Shown here: piece by piece, positions 53,391 to 62,319 of the stretch
Numbering within the stretch: position 1 is the stretch's first letter
How the letters are laid out: each line of letters starts with the position of its first letter
Assembly: GCA_019187665.1 (NCBI GenBank)
Contig: JABARH010000013.1
Span: 1-64,000 of the forward strand
DNA from: Anaerolineales bacterium
Lineage (GTDB): Bacteria; Chloroflexota; Anaerolineae; Anaerolineales; Villigracilaceae
Length of the DNA stretch: 64,000 nucleotides
Reading direction: 5' to 3'
Program-made: the position numbers and the translations under genes
The notes under the pieces: generated by a model
Seen by the model: only the letters and a program-made list of their open reading frames with translations
The model's database searches: none
What the model was told of the DNA's origin: nothing

Positions 53391-53437
53391 CCCTCACCCC
53401 CAGCCCTCTCCCGATTACGAAAGAGGGAGCAGAAGAT

Positions 53438-54235
53438 ATGTACCCACACACTCATCATCAATCCAACGAACCGATCCTCGATGCGCAAAATTTATCTGTG
53501 CGCTACGATGGACGCTCCGCGCTCGACGATATCAGTTTTCACCTGCATGCGGGCGAACGCGTGGCCGTTGTCGGGCCGAATGGCGCGGGCAAAAGCACTT
53601 TGTTCAAAGTGATCGCGGGCGTGCTGCCCCCTACCTCAGGGACCGTGACCGTCTCGGGATCGCGCCCCGCCGCGCACGTCTGCATCGGCTACGTCCCCCA
53701 GCGCGCGCACGTGGATTGGAATTTCCCCGTCAACGTGGCAGACGTGGTGATGATGGGACGTTCCGCCGTGATGGGCGCCTTCCGCTGGCCGACGCGCCGC
53801 GATTGGAATTTCGTCCACGACGCGTTGGACACGGTGGAAATGCGCGGCCTGGCCGCGCGCCAGATCGGCGAACTTTCGGGCGGGCAACAGCAACGCATGT
53901 TCATCGCCCGCGCCCTGGCGCAGGAAGCCGAATTGATGTTGATGGACGAACCGTTGACGGGCCTCGACCTCCCCGCGCAGGAGGGAATCTTAAACCTGCT
54001 CGATACCCTCCAAAAACAAAACGTGACGGTCATGGTCGCCACGCACGATCTCGACCAGGCCGAAAAATATTTCGACCGCGTGATGTTGTTAAATCAAACG
54101 CTGTTTGGGTTTGGAAGGCCAGATGCAGTCTTGAAACCTGAAATTCTTTTGAAGGCATATGGAAACAGGCTGAAACTGGTGGACGCCAATGGAAAATTGA
54201 CGACGCTGGACGATACCTGTTGCGGCGATGAATAA
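53438..54235 (+). CDS. Zn/Mn-type ABC transporter ATP-binding protein
   Basis: This 265-residue ATPase has Walker A (VVGPNGAGKSTLFKV), Q-loop, signature (ELSGGQQQRMFIARALAQEA) and Walker B (LMLMDEPLTGLDLPAQ) all intact. It energises import with the lipoprotein before it and the permease after it. A small mobile element and an A-rich heptamer tract separate it from the permease gene by 331 nt. Confidence 0.94.
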   Translation: MYPHTHHQSNEPILDAQNLSVRYDGRSALDDISFHLHAGERVAVVGPNGAGKSTLFKVIAGVLPPTSGTVTVSGSRPAAHVCIGYVPQRAHVDWNFPVNVADVVMMGRSAVMGAFRWPTRRDWNFVHDALDTVEMRGLAARQIGELSGGQQQRMFIARALAQEAELMLMDEPLTGLDLPAQEGILNLLDTLQKQNVTVMVATHDLDQAEKYFDRVMLLNQTLFGFGRPDAVLKPEILLKAYGNRLKLVDANGKLTTLDDTCCGDE

Positions 54236-54262
54236 TTTGCGATTTTGGATTTTGGAAGTTCT

Positions 54263-54412
54263 AACGGAATCTTCTCTACCGTACAAAGAGCCAAATCGGA
54301 CGCGGACAAGCGCGAAAAACGCGGAGAAAAGCAAAAAAGGCCGCAAAAATCCGCGTCTACCCGCGTTTTCCGCGTCGCATTTCCTGGGATGTACGGTAGA
54401 GAGACAGAATCT
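54263..54412. mobile_element. MITE-like element, 130 bp, same TIRs as the 29881 element
   Basis: TCTCTACCGTACA (54273-54285) and TGTACGGTAGAGA (54390-54402) are perfect inverted repeats, matching those at 29881-30150. The flanks AACGGAATCT and GACAGAATCT agree at 8 of 10 positions, as expected for a decayed 10-bp target duplication. The interior is unrelated to the larger element. It is itself an imperfect foldback with GACGCGGAC and CCGCGTTTTCCGCGTC words. Confidence 0.8.
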
Positions 54413-54517
54413 AAAATTCTGAATCAAATCCAAGTTGCTGCTCTCGCAAAAGAGACCGATGAAATCCTTGCCATGACCATTGCCTCCATCAAGACCCTGC
54501 GCGGCAAAAAATTGTAA
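54413..54517 (+). pseudogene. Possible C-terminal remnant of a four-helix-bundle gene
   Basis: Right of the element a frame reads QIQVAALAKETDEILAMTIA and SIKTLRGKKL before a stop. This recalls the last helix of four-helix-bundle (IVS-type) proteins. The matching N-terminal part is not seen left of the element. The identification is weak. Confidence 0.3.
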
Positions 54518-54566
54518 ATCGTCAATCGAAAATCAAAAATCAAAAATCAAAAATCGAAAATCAAAA
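54518..54566. repeat. A-rich heptamer tract ATCRAAA touching the permease start
   Basis: Six or more units of ATCAAAA and ATCGAAA run directly into the ATG of the permease gene, whose A may be part of the last unit. No Shine-Dalgarno sequence is present. Confidence 0.85.
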
Positions 54567-55406
54567 ATGACCTGGCTCCTTGAACCTCTAAGTTACCCCT
54601 TCATGCTACGCGGACTCGCCGCGGGCGCGCTGGTCGGCGTTGTTTGCGCGGTTGTGGGAACATACGTTGTCCTGCGCGGCATGGCCTTCTTCGGCGACGC
54701 GCTGGCGCACACCGTTCTGCCTGGCGTGGCGCTCGGATACATCCTCAGCGGCGGGGAGCGCGCGTCATTATTCTGGTGGGCGCTTGGCACGGCCATTCTC
54801 GCCTCGCTTGGCATCGGCGCCCTCAGCCGAAACGCCCGCATTAAAGAAGATACCGCCATCGGCGTGATCTTCGCGGGCATGTTTGCGCTCGGCATCGCGC
54901 TCATCTCCACCGTCCGCTCCTACGCGGTGGACCTGAGTCACTTCCTCTTCGGCGACGTGCTGGGCGTGACCAACCGTGATTTAATCCTGACCGCCGTCTT
55001 CGGCGGAATTGTTTTGTTCCTCGTTTTTATTTTTTACAAGGAATTTCTCACGCTCTCCTTCGACCCCGTGCTGGCCGCGACGCTGCGCATGCCCGTCGGC
55101 CTGCTGAACAACCTCCTGCTCGCGCTGATCGCCGTCACCGTGGCCGTCTCGATGCAGACCGTCGGCGTGGCGCTGATGGTAGCCATGCTGGTCACGCCCG
55201 CCGCGACCGCCTATCTCCTCACGCGCCGATTATGGAAGATGATGGTCGTCGCCGCGATCATCGGCGCGGCATCGTCTGTGACTGGCCTGTATTTCAGCTA
55301 TTACTTAAACATCGCATCCGGCGCGGCCATCGTGCTGACTGCTACGGCGATATTCATCGTTGTCTTCTTGTTCAACCCGAGGCAAGGGGCGCTGCGGAGA
55401 GGGTAA
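54567..55406 (+). CDS. Zn/Mn-type ABC transporter permease
   Basis: This 279-residue ZnuB/MntB-family permease has about eight helices. It has the conserved VVGTYVVLRGMAFFGDALAH segment and LPGVALGYIL near the N-terminus, and a later SMQTVGVALMVAMLVTPAAT. It forms the membrane channel for the ATPase and lipoprotein upstream. The ATG at 54567 (MTWLLEPLSYPFMLRG) matches family starts; the open frame upstream translates the heptamer tract. Confidence 0.93.
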   Translation: MTWLLEPLSYPFMLRGLAAGALVGVVCAVVGTYVVLRGMAFFGDALAHTVLPGVALGYILSGGERASLFWWALGTAILASLGIGALSRNARIKEDTAIGVIFAGMFALGIALISTVRSYAVDLSHFLFGDVLGVTNRDLILTAVFGGIVLFLVFIFYKEFLTLSFDPVLAATLRMPVGLLNNLLLALIAVTVAVSMQTVGVALMVAMLVTPAATAYLLTRRLWKMMVVAAIIGAASSVTGLYFSYYLNIASGAAIVLTATAIFIVVFLFNPRQGALRRG

Positions 55407-55416
55407 AATATCCGTC

Positions 55417-56910
55417 ATGCGCTCCGGCATTTTTCTCCTTCTTTCAGCCTTCTGCCTTCTTTTTTCCTCCTGCTCCTCCTCCAATTCGGCGCCCACCGCG
55501 GCCCTGCACGCCATTCCCACCCTCACCCCGACCGTGGATACATCTACTCCAATCATTTCCGCACCCGACACCGCGACGCCTGACACTGAAACGCCCTCCC
55601 TGCCTCACTACACCTTAAACGTCACGCTCGACTACCGCCGCAAACGATTGACCGTCGAAGAAAACATCCTCTACCCAAACACAACCGGCGAGACCTTGAG
55701 CGATCTCGTCCTGGCGGTCATGCCGAACGCCTGGACCTCGGTCTTCAAATTGACCAGACTGGAATTGAACGACGCGCCCGCCAAAAATTACAAACTCGAC
55801 GGCCAGCGATTGACCGTGACTCTCCCCGCCTCGCTTCCTCCCGCAGGGACAGTGGAGCTTTCCATCGCGTACAGTCTCAGCCTGCCGGAGATTCAAGAAG
55901 AGTTGTCCACCACGAAAATCCTCCCGCAGTTTTTCGGATACACCGACCGCCAGCAGAACCTCGTCAACTGGTATCCGTTCATCGTCCCGCGCGGCGCGGA
56001 TGGCTGGATCCTGCACGATCCCTGGTACTTCGGCGAACATCTCGTCTATGACGCGGCGGATTTTGAAGTCAACATCAAGAATGCGGAGGAGGGAATCCGC
56101 CCCACGATCGCCGCCAGCGCGTTCGGAGAACCGCACGGCGAATGGACTCGCTTCACCTTGAACAACGCGCGCACCTTTGCTTTTTCCGCCAGCACAGAGT
56201 TCCAACGCTCGGCGACCAACGCCGGCAACGTGTTCGTGTACAGTTATTATTTTCCAACCTACGAATCCGCGGGCGAAGCCGCGGCCCTCGCCGCCGCCGA
56301 CGCGATCGAAGTCTTCAGCCAGCGCTTCGGACCGTATCCGCGCGAGTCGCTGACGATCGTGATGAGCGACTTCAACGACGGCGCGGAATTTTCGGGCTTC
56401 TTCTTTTTGAGTAAGGGATTCTATCGGACCTACGACAGCACGCGCGCCAACTACCTGACCTTTATCTCCGCGCACGAGACCGCGCACCAATGGTGGTTCG
56501 AGCAGGTCGCCAGCGATCAATATCTCGAACCCTGGCTGGACGAGGCGCTCTGCGCCTACAGCGAACATATTTTTTACGAGCAGACCGATTCGCCCCTGCT
56601 CGAATGGTGGTGGAACACGCGCGTGGATGCCTACACCCCGCATGGCTACGTGGACATTCCGCTCGACACAACCTTTGAAGACGAGGAATACCGCCAGTAT
56701 GTCAACGCAGTCTATCTGCGCGGCGCGCGATTCCTCGACGACCTGCGCGCCCGTATCGGCGATGAAGCCTTCTTTGCCTTTTTGCAGGATTATCTGAATC
56801 AATTCAATGGCAGGCGCGCCACAGCAGATGATTTTTTCACCGTCCTACGTCAACACACGGACGCGGATATTTCGGATCTGGTTTCAGAATATTTTCAGGG
56901 TCAACATTGA
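55417..56910 (+). CDS. M1-like metallopeptidase lipoprotein (first of three)
   Basis: This 497-residue secreted gluzincin has a signal peptide ending in a plausible lipobox at Cys19 (LLFSSCSSS) and a Thr/Pro linker to about residue 65. A beta-rich N-terminal domain follows, then the catalytic domain. Zinc ligands are H353 and H357 in HETAH with E376 in WLDEAL, the HExxH-x18-E spacing of M1. The GAMEN-like substrate motif is replaced by GAEFSGFFFLS. It likely trims peptides at the cell surface. The following peptidase gene starts 1 nt after the stop. Confidence 0.9.
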   Translation: MRSGIFLLLSAFCLLFSSCSSSNSAPTAALHAIPTLTPTVDTSTPIISAPDTATPDTETPSLPHYTLNVTLDYRRKRLTVEENILYPNTTGETLSDLVLAVMPNAWTSVFKLTRLELNDAPAKNYKLDGQRLTVTLPASLPPAGTVELSIAYSLSLPEIQEELSTTKILPQFFGYTDRQQNLVNWYPFIVPRGADGWILHDPWYFGEHLVYDAADFEVNIKNAEEGIRPTIAASAFGEPHGEWTRFTLNNARTFAFSASTEFQRSATNAGNVFVYSYYFPTYESAGEAAALAAADAIEVFSQRFGPYPRESLTIVMSDFNDGAEFSGFFFLSKGFYRTYDSTRANYLTFISAHETAHQWWFEQVASDQYLEPWLDEALCAYSEHIFYEQTDSPLLEWWWNTRVDAYTPHGYVDIPLDTTFEDEEYRQYVNAVYLRGARFLDDLRARIGDEAFFAFLQDYLNQFNGRRATADDFFTVLRQHTDADISDLVSEYFQGQH

Positions 56911-56911
56911 G

Positions 56912-58519
56912 ATGAATAACGTAGACACGTACACACGTACATACGTACATACGTACACACGTACACACGTAGACACGTACACAGGGCACAAGCAGCCTGT
57001 CTCCCATCTCCTGTCACGCATCCTGATCCTCTTTGCGTTCTTACTCATGTCCTGCTCTCGCGCCGCTTCCTCCTCAACTCCCGACCCCTCGACACATTTG
57101 ACGCCTTCGGCGCTTTCGAACCTGACACCTGACACTGTAACACCTGACACCTCAACGCCAACGAATACACCTCCGCCTCCCTCCACGCGTCCACGCTACA
57201 CATTGGATCTGCAACTCAACTACGCAAACAAATCCGCTTCCGTCAACGAGACCATCCTCTACACCAACCAAAGCGCGGACATGTTGACCAGCCTGACCCT
57301 CGGCGTCGAACCGACCTGCACGCAGAGTTTCAATCTCAGCGGAATTTTTCTGGACGGCCAGCCGGTTAGCAACTACATCTTCGATGTTCAGAACGTCCAG
57401 CCGTATATTCGCCATCGTTTGGAGATTCCGCTCGCCCAGCCGCTCGCGCCGGGCAACAAGCTCACGCTTCAGATCGGGTTCACATTGATTCTTCCTGTCG
57501 TCGCCAACTACAGCGACGAGACCAGTCTCTGCTCGCAGATCATCGGCTACACCGATAAACAGATCAACCTCGTGGACTGGTATCCCTTCGTCGCGCCGTA
57601 CATCAACGGAAAATTCGTCTTGCACAACCCCTGGTATTACGGCGAACATCTCACCTATGAATCTGCGGATTTTGAAGTGAATGTGAAAATTGAGGACGGC
57701 GCGAACGTGGTCATCGCCTCCAGCGGGGAGGAAATCGTCAGCGACGACCCGGCCAGCCGCACGTTCAAGCTGGAAGCGGGGCGGACGTTCGCGCTCTCGT
57801 TCAGCGATTCATTCCAGGTCGCATCCACACAAGTCGGCGATGTGACCATCTTCAGTTATTACTTCCCCGGCTATGAAACATCCGCGCAGGCTGTGCTGGC
57901 TGCGACTGCGAAATCGTTCGAGGTCTATAGTCAACGCTTCGGCGCGTATCCGCACAAAACTCTCACCGTGGCGCAAGGCGACTTCGAAGATGGCATGGAA
58001 TATTCGGCGTTCTATTTTCACAGCCGCGGCATTTACAACAACTACGATGGCACACTCGTCAATCATCTCACCGCGGTCAGCGTACACGAGACAGCGCATC
58101 AGTGGTGGTTCGAGCAGGTCGCCAACGATCAGGGACTCGAACCCTGGCTGGACGAATCGCTCGCGACCTATAGCGAGATCGTCTATTACGAAACCGTCCA
58201 GCCCGCCGCGCTCGACTCGTGGTGGTGGACGTATCGCTTCACACCCTTTGAGCAAGCCAAACCCGTGGACACAAGCATCTACGATTGGCACGGTGGTTAC
58301 ACCGCATATCAAAACCTTGTTTACCTTAACGGCGCCGATTTTCTGCGCCAACTGCGCGCGCGCACCGGCGACGAACTGTTTTTTGCGTTCATGCAGGATT
58401 ACCTTGCGCAAATGCGCGGCAAAATTTCCACCACCCCCGATTTCTTCCGCATCCTGCGCGAGCATACCAGCGTGGACCTCTCCGACCTGATCGCGTTGTA
58501 TTTTCAAAATTCGTATTGA
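56912..58519 (+). CDS. M1-like metallopeptidase lipoprotein (second of three), repeat-extended signal peptide
   Basis: This is a 535-residue paralogue of its neighbours. The zinc site is H392-E393-x2-H396 with E415 ([12 protein letters not shown]), and the GAMEN-like motif is [11 protein letters not shown]. The lipobox Cys is at residue 48 (FAFLLMSC), unusually far from the start. Residues 4-25 ([20 protein letters not shown]) are encoded by an octamer tract. No ATG, GTG or TTG in frame lies between the tract and the hydrophobic core, so the repeat-derived start seems to be the one used. Confidence 0.88.
   Translation: MNNVDTYTRTYVHTYTRTHVDTYTGHKQPVSHLLSRILILFAFLLMSCSRAASSSTPDPSTHLTPSALSNLTPDTVTPDTSTPTNTPPPPSTRPRYTLDLQLNYANKSASVNETILYTNQSADMLTSLTLGVEPTCTQSFNLSGIFLDGQPVSNYIFDVQNVQPYIRHRLEIPLAQPLAPGNKLTLQIGFTLILPVVANYSDETSLCSQIIGYTDKQINLVDWYPFVAPYINGKFVLHNPWYYGEHLTYESADFEVNVKIEDGANVVIASSGEEIVSDDPASRTFKLEAGRTFALSFSDSFQVASTQVGDVTIFSYYFPGYETSAQAVLAATAKSFEVYSQRFGAYPHKTLTVAQGDFEDGMEYSAFYFHSRGIYNNYDGTLVNHLTAVSVHETAHQWWFEQVANDQGLEPWLDESLATYSEIVYYETVQPAALDSWWWTYRFTPFEQAKPVDTSIYDWHGGYTAYQNLVYLNGADFLRQLRARTGDELFFAFMQDYLAQMRGKISTTPDFFRILREHTSVDLSDLIALYFQNSY
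56921..56984. repeat. Octamer tract GTACACAC/GTAGACAC in a peptidase 5' end, eight units
   Basis: Exactly eight 8-nt units (GTAGACAC, GTACACAC, GTACATAC and variants) are translated in frame as the N-terminus of the second M1-like peptidase. Confidence 0.95.
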
Positions 58520-58525
58520 GAAGAT

Positions 58526-60256
58526 ATGTATACAAGTAAACACGGACACACGCACACACGTACCCAGGTACACAATCATCTCGCATCTCGTACCTCGTAT
58601 CTCGTATCCCGTATCCCGTATCTCGTACCCCGTATCCCGTATCTCGTATCCCGTATCCCATATCTCGTATCTCGTACCCCGTATCTCGTATCCCGTATCC
58701 CGCACCTCGTATCTCGCATCTCCTGCCTCCTCGCTTGCATGTTCCTCATCTCCTGCGCGACCGCGACTCCCGGCGCGACTCCCACCTCGATCTACGCCGC
58801 GCCCTTCATCCTTGCGACTCTCGACCCCGGCGCATCGCCGCACACTCCCACCGAAGCGGACACCCCAACCCCAACCTTGATCCCCACCGAAACATTCACC
58901 CCGCCTCCGCCCGCCACCTTAACACCCGAAGCCTCAACGCCTGACGCCTCGACCCTTCCGCCTCCCACGACTCTCACACGTCCATCCTACACCGTCTATG
59001 CCACAGTGGATTACGACAATCACACTGCCGAAGTGGACGAATCCATCCTCTACCCAAACCTGAGCGGCGTAACGCTCAGCGACCTCGTCATCGCCGTCGA
59101 ACCGATGTTGTACGGCAGCGCCTTCTCCCTGACCAGCCTTTCTGTGAACGGACTGCCGATCGCCAATTACACCCTCGACTCACATCGTCTCACCGTCCCC
59201 ATTCCCGCCCTGCCATCCGGCTCGCAAATCTCGCTGGTCATCGAATACAACCTGAACATCCCGGTCAAACAAAAAGCCAACACCTTTGGCTGGCTCGACT
59301 ATCAAACCAACTTGACCGAGTGGATTCCATTCGTTGTCCCGTATGACCCAAACAGCGGTTGGATTCTGCATGACTATATTCCATGGGGCGAGCATCTCGT
59401 TTATGATTCCGCCGACTTTGAAGTCAATATCCGCTTTTCCGCTTCGCAATCCGCTCCAATCATTGCCGCGCCCGCCCTGCCCGAAGCCAACGGCGAATGG
59501 ACGCGTTACCGCCTGCCCGGCGCGCGCACCTTCGCGCTTTCGCTGAGCCGCGATTTCCTCGTGGATGAATCCGCTGTCGGGTCCACTGCGATCCGCACCT
59601 ATTATTTCGCCGGTCACGAGGGCGCCGCCGACAAGATGACCACCGTCGCCGGTCAGGCGGTCGGTCTGTTCGAGCCGAAATTTGCGGAATATCCCTATCC
59701 GGTCCTCAGCGTGGTCGAACTCGATTACAACGACGGACTCGAGAACGACGGATTGATCTTCCTCTCCAGCGCCTTCTTCGACCAGTACAACGGCGGCGTG
59801 AAAAACAACCTGACCGTGCTGGGCGTCCACGAGATCGCGCATAACTGGTGGTTCGGACTCGTCGGCAGTGACCAGGCTCAGGAACCCTGGCTGGATGAAG
59901 CGCTGTCACTGTACAGCGAGCGCATCTTCTTTGAATTTACCAATCCCGAACTCGTGGACTGGTGGTGGCAGTTCCGCGTTAATTACTTCGGTCCCAACGG
60001 CTACGTGGACATGACCATCTACGATGCGGTCTCTTTCCGCGATTACACCAATGCGGTTTACCTCAACGGCGCGACCTTCCTTGAAGATTTGCGCGTTCGC
60101 ATGGGCGATGAGGCGTTCTACAAATTCATCAAAGACTACGCCGCGCAGATGTCCCACCGCCGCGCCGCCGCCGATGACTTCTTCCGCATTGCGCGTTCGC
60201 ACACCTCGAAGGATATTTCCGATTTGATCGCGGCGTATTTTGCAAGCTCTCATTAG
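58526..60256 (+). CDS. M1-like metallopeptidase lipoprotein (third of three), repeat-extended signal peptide
   Basis: This is a 576-residue paralogue. The zinc site is H435-E436-x2-H439 with E458 ([13 protein letters not shown]), and the GAMEN-like motif is [11 protein letters not shown]. The lipobox Cys is at residue 77 ([10 protein letters not shown]). Residues about 25-66 are a seven-residue repeat, YLVSRIP, encoded by a CTCGTAT heptamer tract, preceded by a [13 protein letters not shown] stretch from octamer-like sequence. The long Thr/Pro linker ends near residue 155. Whether Sec recognises so long a signal is unknown. Confidence 0.88.
   Translation: MYTSKHGHTHTRTQVHNHLASRTSYLVSRIPYLVPRIPYLVSRIPYLVSRTPYLVSRIPHLVSRISCLLACMFLISCATATPGATPTSIYAAPFILATLDPGASPHTPTEADTPTPTLIPTETFTPPPPATLTPEASTPDASTLPPPTTLTRPSYTVYATVDYDNHTAEVDESILYPNLSGVTLSDLVIAVEPMLYGSAFSLTSLSVNGLPIANYTLDSHRLTVPIPALPSGSQISLVIEYNLNIPVKQKANTFGWLDYQTNLTEWIPFVVPYDPNSGWILHDYIPWGEHLVYDSADFEVNIRFSASQSAPIIAAPALPEANGEWTRYRLPGARTFALSLSRDFLVDESAVGSTAIRTYYFAGHEGAADKMTTVAGQAVGLFEPKFAEYPYPVLSVVELDYNDGLENDGLIFLSSAFFDQYNGGVKNNLTVLGVHEIAHNWWFGLVGSDQAQEPWLDEALSLYSERIFFEFTNPELVDWWWQFRVNYFGPNGYVDMTIYDAVSFRDYTNAVYLNGATFLEDLRVRMGDEAFYKFIKDYAAQMSHRRAAADDFFRIARSHTSKDISDLIAAYFASSH
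58579..58722. repeat. Heptamer tract CTCGTAT/CCCGTAT in a peptidase 5' end, about 20 units
   Basis: Seven-nt units CTCGTAT, CCCGTAT, CTCGTAC and CTCGCAT follow one another. Because 7 is not divisible by 3, all three phases are read, and all are open. The result is the heptapeptide repeat YLVSRIP. Confidence 0.96.
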
Positions 60257-60349
60257 GTACACACGTAGACACGTAGACATGTACACACGTAGACACGTAG
60301 ACATGTACACACGTAGACACGTACACACGTAGACATGTACGCATGTAAG
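60257..60349. repeat. Octamer tract GTACACAC/GTAGACAC after the third peptidase
   Basis: About eleven units of GTACACAC, GTAGACAC and GTAGACAT start directly after the TAG stop of the peptidase gene. The stop itself sits at the tract border, as at nuoI. Confidence 0.93.
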
Positions 60350-60358
60350 TAACTGATG

Positions 60359-60431
60359 TTACGCGGTTTTCGTACCGCAACTTTCAAGTTGCGCTCGCAA
60401 GGCACAAGATAACTCTTGCGGTACTGCGTAA
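60359..60431. repeat. Short inverted-repeat element, TTACGC ends (73 bp)
   Basis: The arms TTACGC (60359-60364) with GCGTAA (60426-60431) and GTACCGCAA (60372-60380) with TTGCGGTAC (60416-60424) form one bulged hairpin. The remaining gap to 60581 also holds GACGTT/AACGTC and AGCGT/ACGCT hairpins but no gene. Confidence 0.65.
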
Positions 60432-60544
60432 GGTGAGTAAGTAAACCCGGGTGTACACGCAAAACATGTCAGCAGACGTTAGAGAACGTCCGCCTACGCC
60501 AGCGTAAGAGACGCTCTCCCCTGCGTGCACGCTCCTATCTCATG

Positions 60545-60575
60545 TTGCATTCCGCGTTACTTTTTCCGTTATACT
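60545..60575 (+). promoter_or_regulatory. Promoter implying a leaderless alpha/beta-hydrolase mRNA
   Basis: TTGCAT (60545-60550) and TATACT (60570-60575) are 19 nt apart. The start codon GTG at 60582 lies 7 nt after the -10, where transcription should begin. Confidence 0.5.
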
Positions 60576-60581
60576 TGCCGC

Positions 60582-61439
60582 GTGCAATCCCACTACGTCA
60601 CAACCAACACAATCAACCTCCACGTCATGACTGACGGCCCCGCAGAGGGTCCGCCGGTCGTTTTGTTGCACGGCTTTCCCGAATTCTGGTACGGATGGCG
60701 CAGGCAAATCCCCGCGCTTGTGCAGGCAGGCTTCCGCGTCATCGTCCCGGACCAGCGCGGATACAACCTCTCCGACAAGCCGAAGGGCATCGCCGCCTAC
60801 GATCTGGACATCCTCACCCGCGATGTGACCGGACTCTTCGATCATTTCGGGATTCAAAAAGCAAAACTGGTCGGACACGATTGGGGCGCGGCAGTGGCGT
60901 GGACCGTTGCGTTGCAATTCCCCGAACGACTGGAAAAACTCGCCATCCTCAACGTCCCCCATCCCGACGTGATGACGCGCTTCCTCTTAAAAAATTCAGC
61001 ACAGCGCAAAAAATCCTGGTACATTTTTTTCTTCCAACTGCCCTTCGCTGAATTGATTCTGCGCCGCAATGATTTTGAAAACATGCGGCGCGCCCTGACC
61101 GGCAGGCACGGATCATTTCCCCCCGAAGATATCCCCCAATACAAAAACGCCTGGTCCCGGCCCGGCGCATTAACCGCCATGCTTCACTGGTATCGCGCCG
61201 CTTTCCAAAAATCCATGCGCGGATTATGGAGCCGCGAGCAAATCACCATCCGCCCGGTTAACGTCCCAACACTGATGCTGTGGGGGAAACATGATGTCGC
61301 CTTGAGCCGCGACATGGCGCAACCCTCCATCGCGGCGTGCGAACACGGCGAGTTAATCCTGTTCGACAAAGCCACACACTGGATTCAGCATGACGCGGCG
61401 GATGACGTCAACCAAAAATTGATCTCGTTTTTAAAATAA
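60582..61439 (+). CDS. Alpha/beta hydrolase, epoxide-hydrolase-like
   Basis: This 285-residue protein has the oxyanion motif VVLLHGFPEFWYGWRRQIP, the nucleophile elbow VGHDWGAAVAW with Asp as nucleophile (as in epoxide hydrolases and haloalkane dehalogenases), and the C-terminal His in KATHWIQHDA. It probably opens epoxides or related substrates in the cytoplasm. The GTG at 60582 (VQSHYVTTNTINLHVM) fits family starts; an upstream frame from 60525 begins inside the promoter. Confidence 0.88.
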   Translation: MQSHYVTTNTINLHVMTDGPAEGPPVVLLHGFPEFWYGWRRQIPALVQAGFRVIVPDQRGYNLSDKPKGIAAYDLDILTRDVTGLFDHFGIQKAKLVGHDWGAAVAWTVALQFPERLEKLAILNVPHPDVMTRFLLKNSAQRKKSWYIFFFQLPFAELILRRNDFENMRRALTGRHGSFPPEDIPQYKNAWSRPGALTAMLHWYRAAFQKSMRGLWSREQITIRPVNVPTLMLWGKHDVALSRDMAQPSIAACEHGELILFDKATHWIQHDAADDVNQKLISFLK

Positions 61440-61451
61440 AAAAAATAACCC

Positions 61452-62312
61452 ATGCCGCCCCTCGCCATCCTCCTGCTGATCACATCCGCGTTCATGCACG
61501 CCTTTTGGAATTTAATCCTCAAACAATCCGAGAGCAAATACGTTGCCATGAACTGGCAGGTCATCCTCAGCGGCGGCGCGGCGTTGATCGCCGTCTTTTT
61601 TGTCGGACTGCCTCCGCGCGAAATGTGGACCTTCGCCATCGCCAGCACCTTCCTCGAAATTTTTTATTTCCTCCTGCTCATGTACGCCTACAGCGACCAC
61701 GACTTCTCGCTCATCTATCCCATCGCGCGCGGCGCCGCGCCCGCGCTCGTCGTGCTCTGGGCGGATATTTTCCTCGCCGAAACCCCCACCACCGGCGGCA
61801 TGATCGGCATCGCGCTGATCGTCGCCGGCATGATCATCATCGGCTCCACCAGCCTGCTCCATAACCACGAAGGCAAGCCGCACCTTAAAGGAATTTTCCT
61901 CGCGCTCGGCGTGGCATTGCTCATTTCCATCTATACGATTGTGGACGGGACCGCCGTCAAAGCCCACCCAGACTCCGCCCTGCCGTATGCCTTATCCATG
62001 TTCGCCGGCGTCCCGCTTCTGACGACCCCCTTCATGCTCCGCCGTTTCGGGGCGGGCGCCTTTGCCCAAGCCTGGCGCGGACAAGGCTGGAATCTTGCAC
62101 TCGGCGGCGCGCTGGGAGTCGTCGCGTACACCACCGCGCTCTATGCCTACTCGTTTGCTCCGCTCAATTATTCCGAGGCGATCCGCGAGGTCAGTGTGGT
62201 GATTGGCGCGTTCTTTGGCTGGCGTTTCCTCGGCGAAAAAATGGGCGGTTACCGCCTGCTTGGCGCCGGGGTGATCTTCGCTGGAATTTCGCTGATTGCT
62301 GTTTTTGGATAG
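61452..62312 (+). CDS. EamA/DMT-superfamily transporter
   Basis: This 286-residue membrane protein has ten predicted helices in two EamA halves. The first half has YPIARGAAPALVVLWADIFLAETP and the second has SFAPLNYSEAIREVSVVIGA. Such proteins export or import small metabolites; the substrate is unknown. It starts 12 nt after the hydrolase. Confidence 0.9.
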   Translation: MPPLAILLLITSAFMHAFWNLILKQSESKYVAMNWQVILSGGAALIAVFFVGLPPREMWTFAIASTFLEIFYFLLLMYAYSDHDFSLIYPIARGAAPALVVLWADIFLAETPTTGGMIGIALIVAGMIIIGSTSLLHNHEGKPHLKGIFLALGVALLISIYTIVDGTAVKAHPDSALPYALSMFAGVPLLTTPFMLRRFGAGAFAQAWRGQGWNLALGGALGVVAYTTALYAYSFAPLNYSEAIREVSVVIGAFFGWRFLGEKMGGYRLLGAGVIFAGISLIAVFG

Positions 62313-62319
62313 GAGACCC

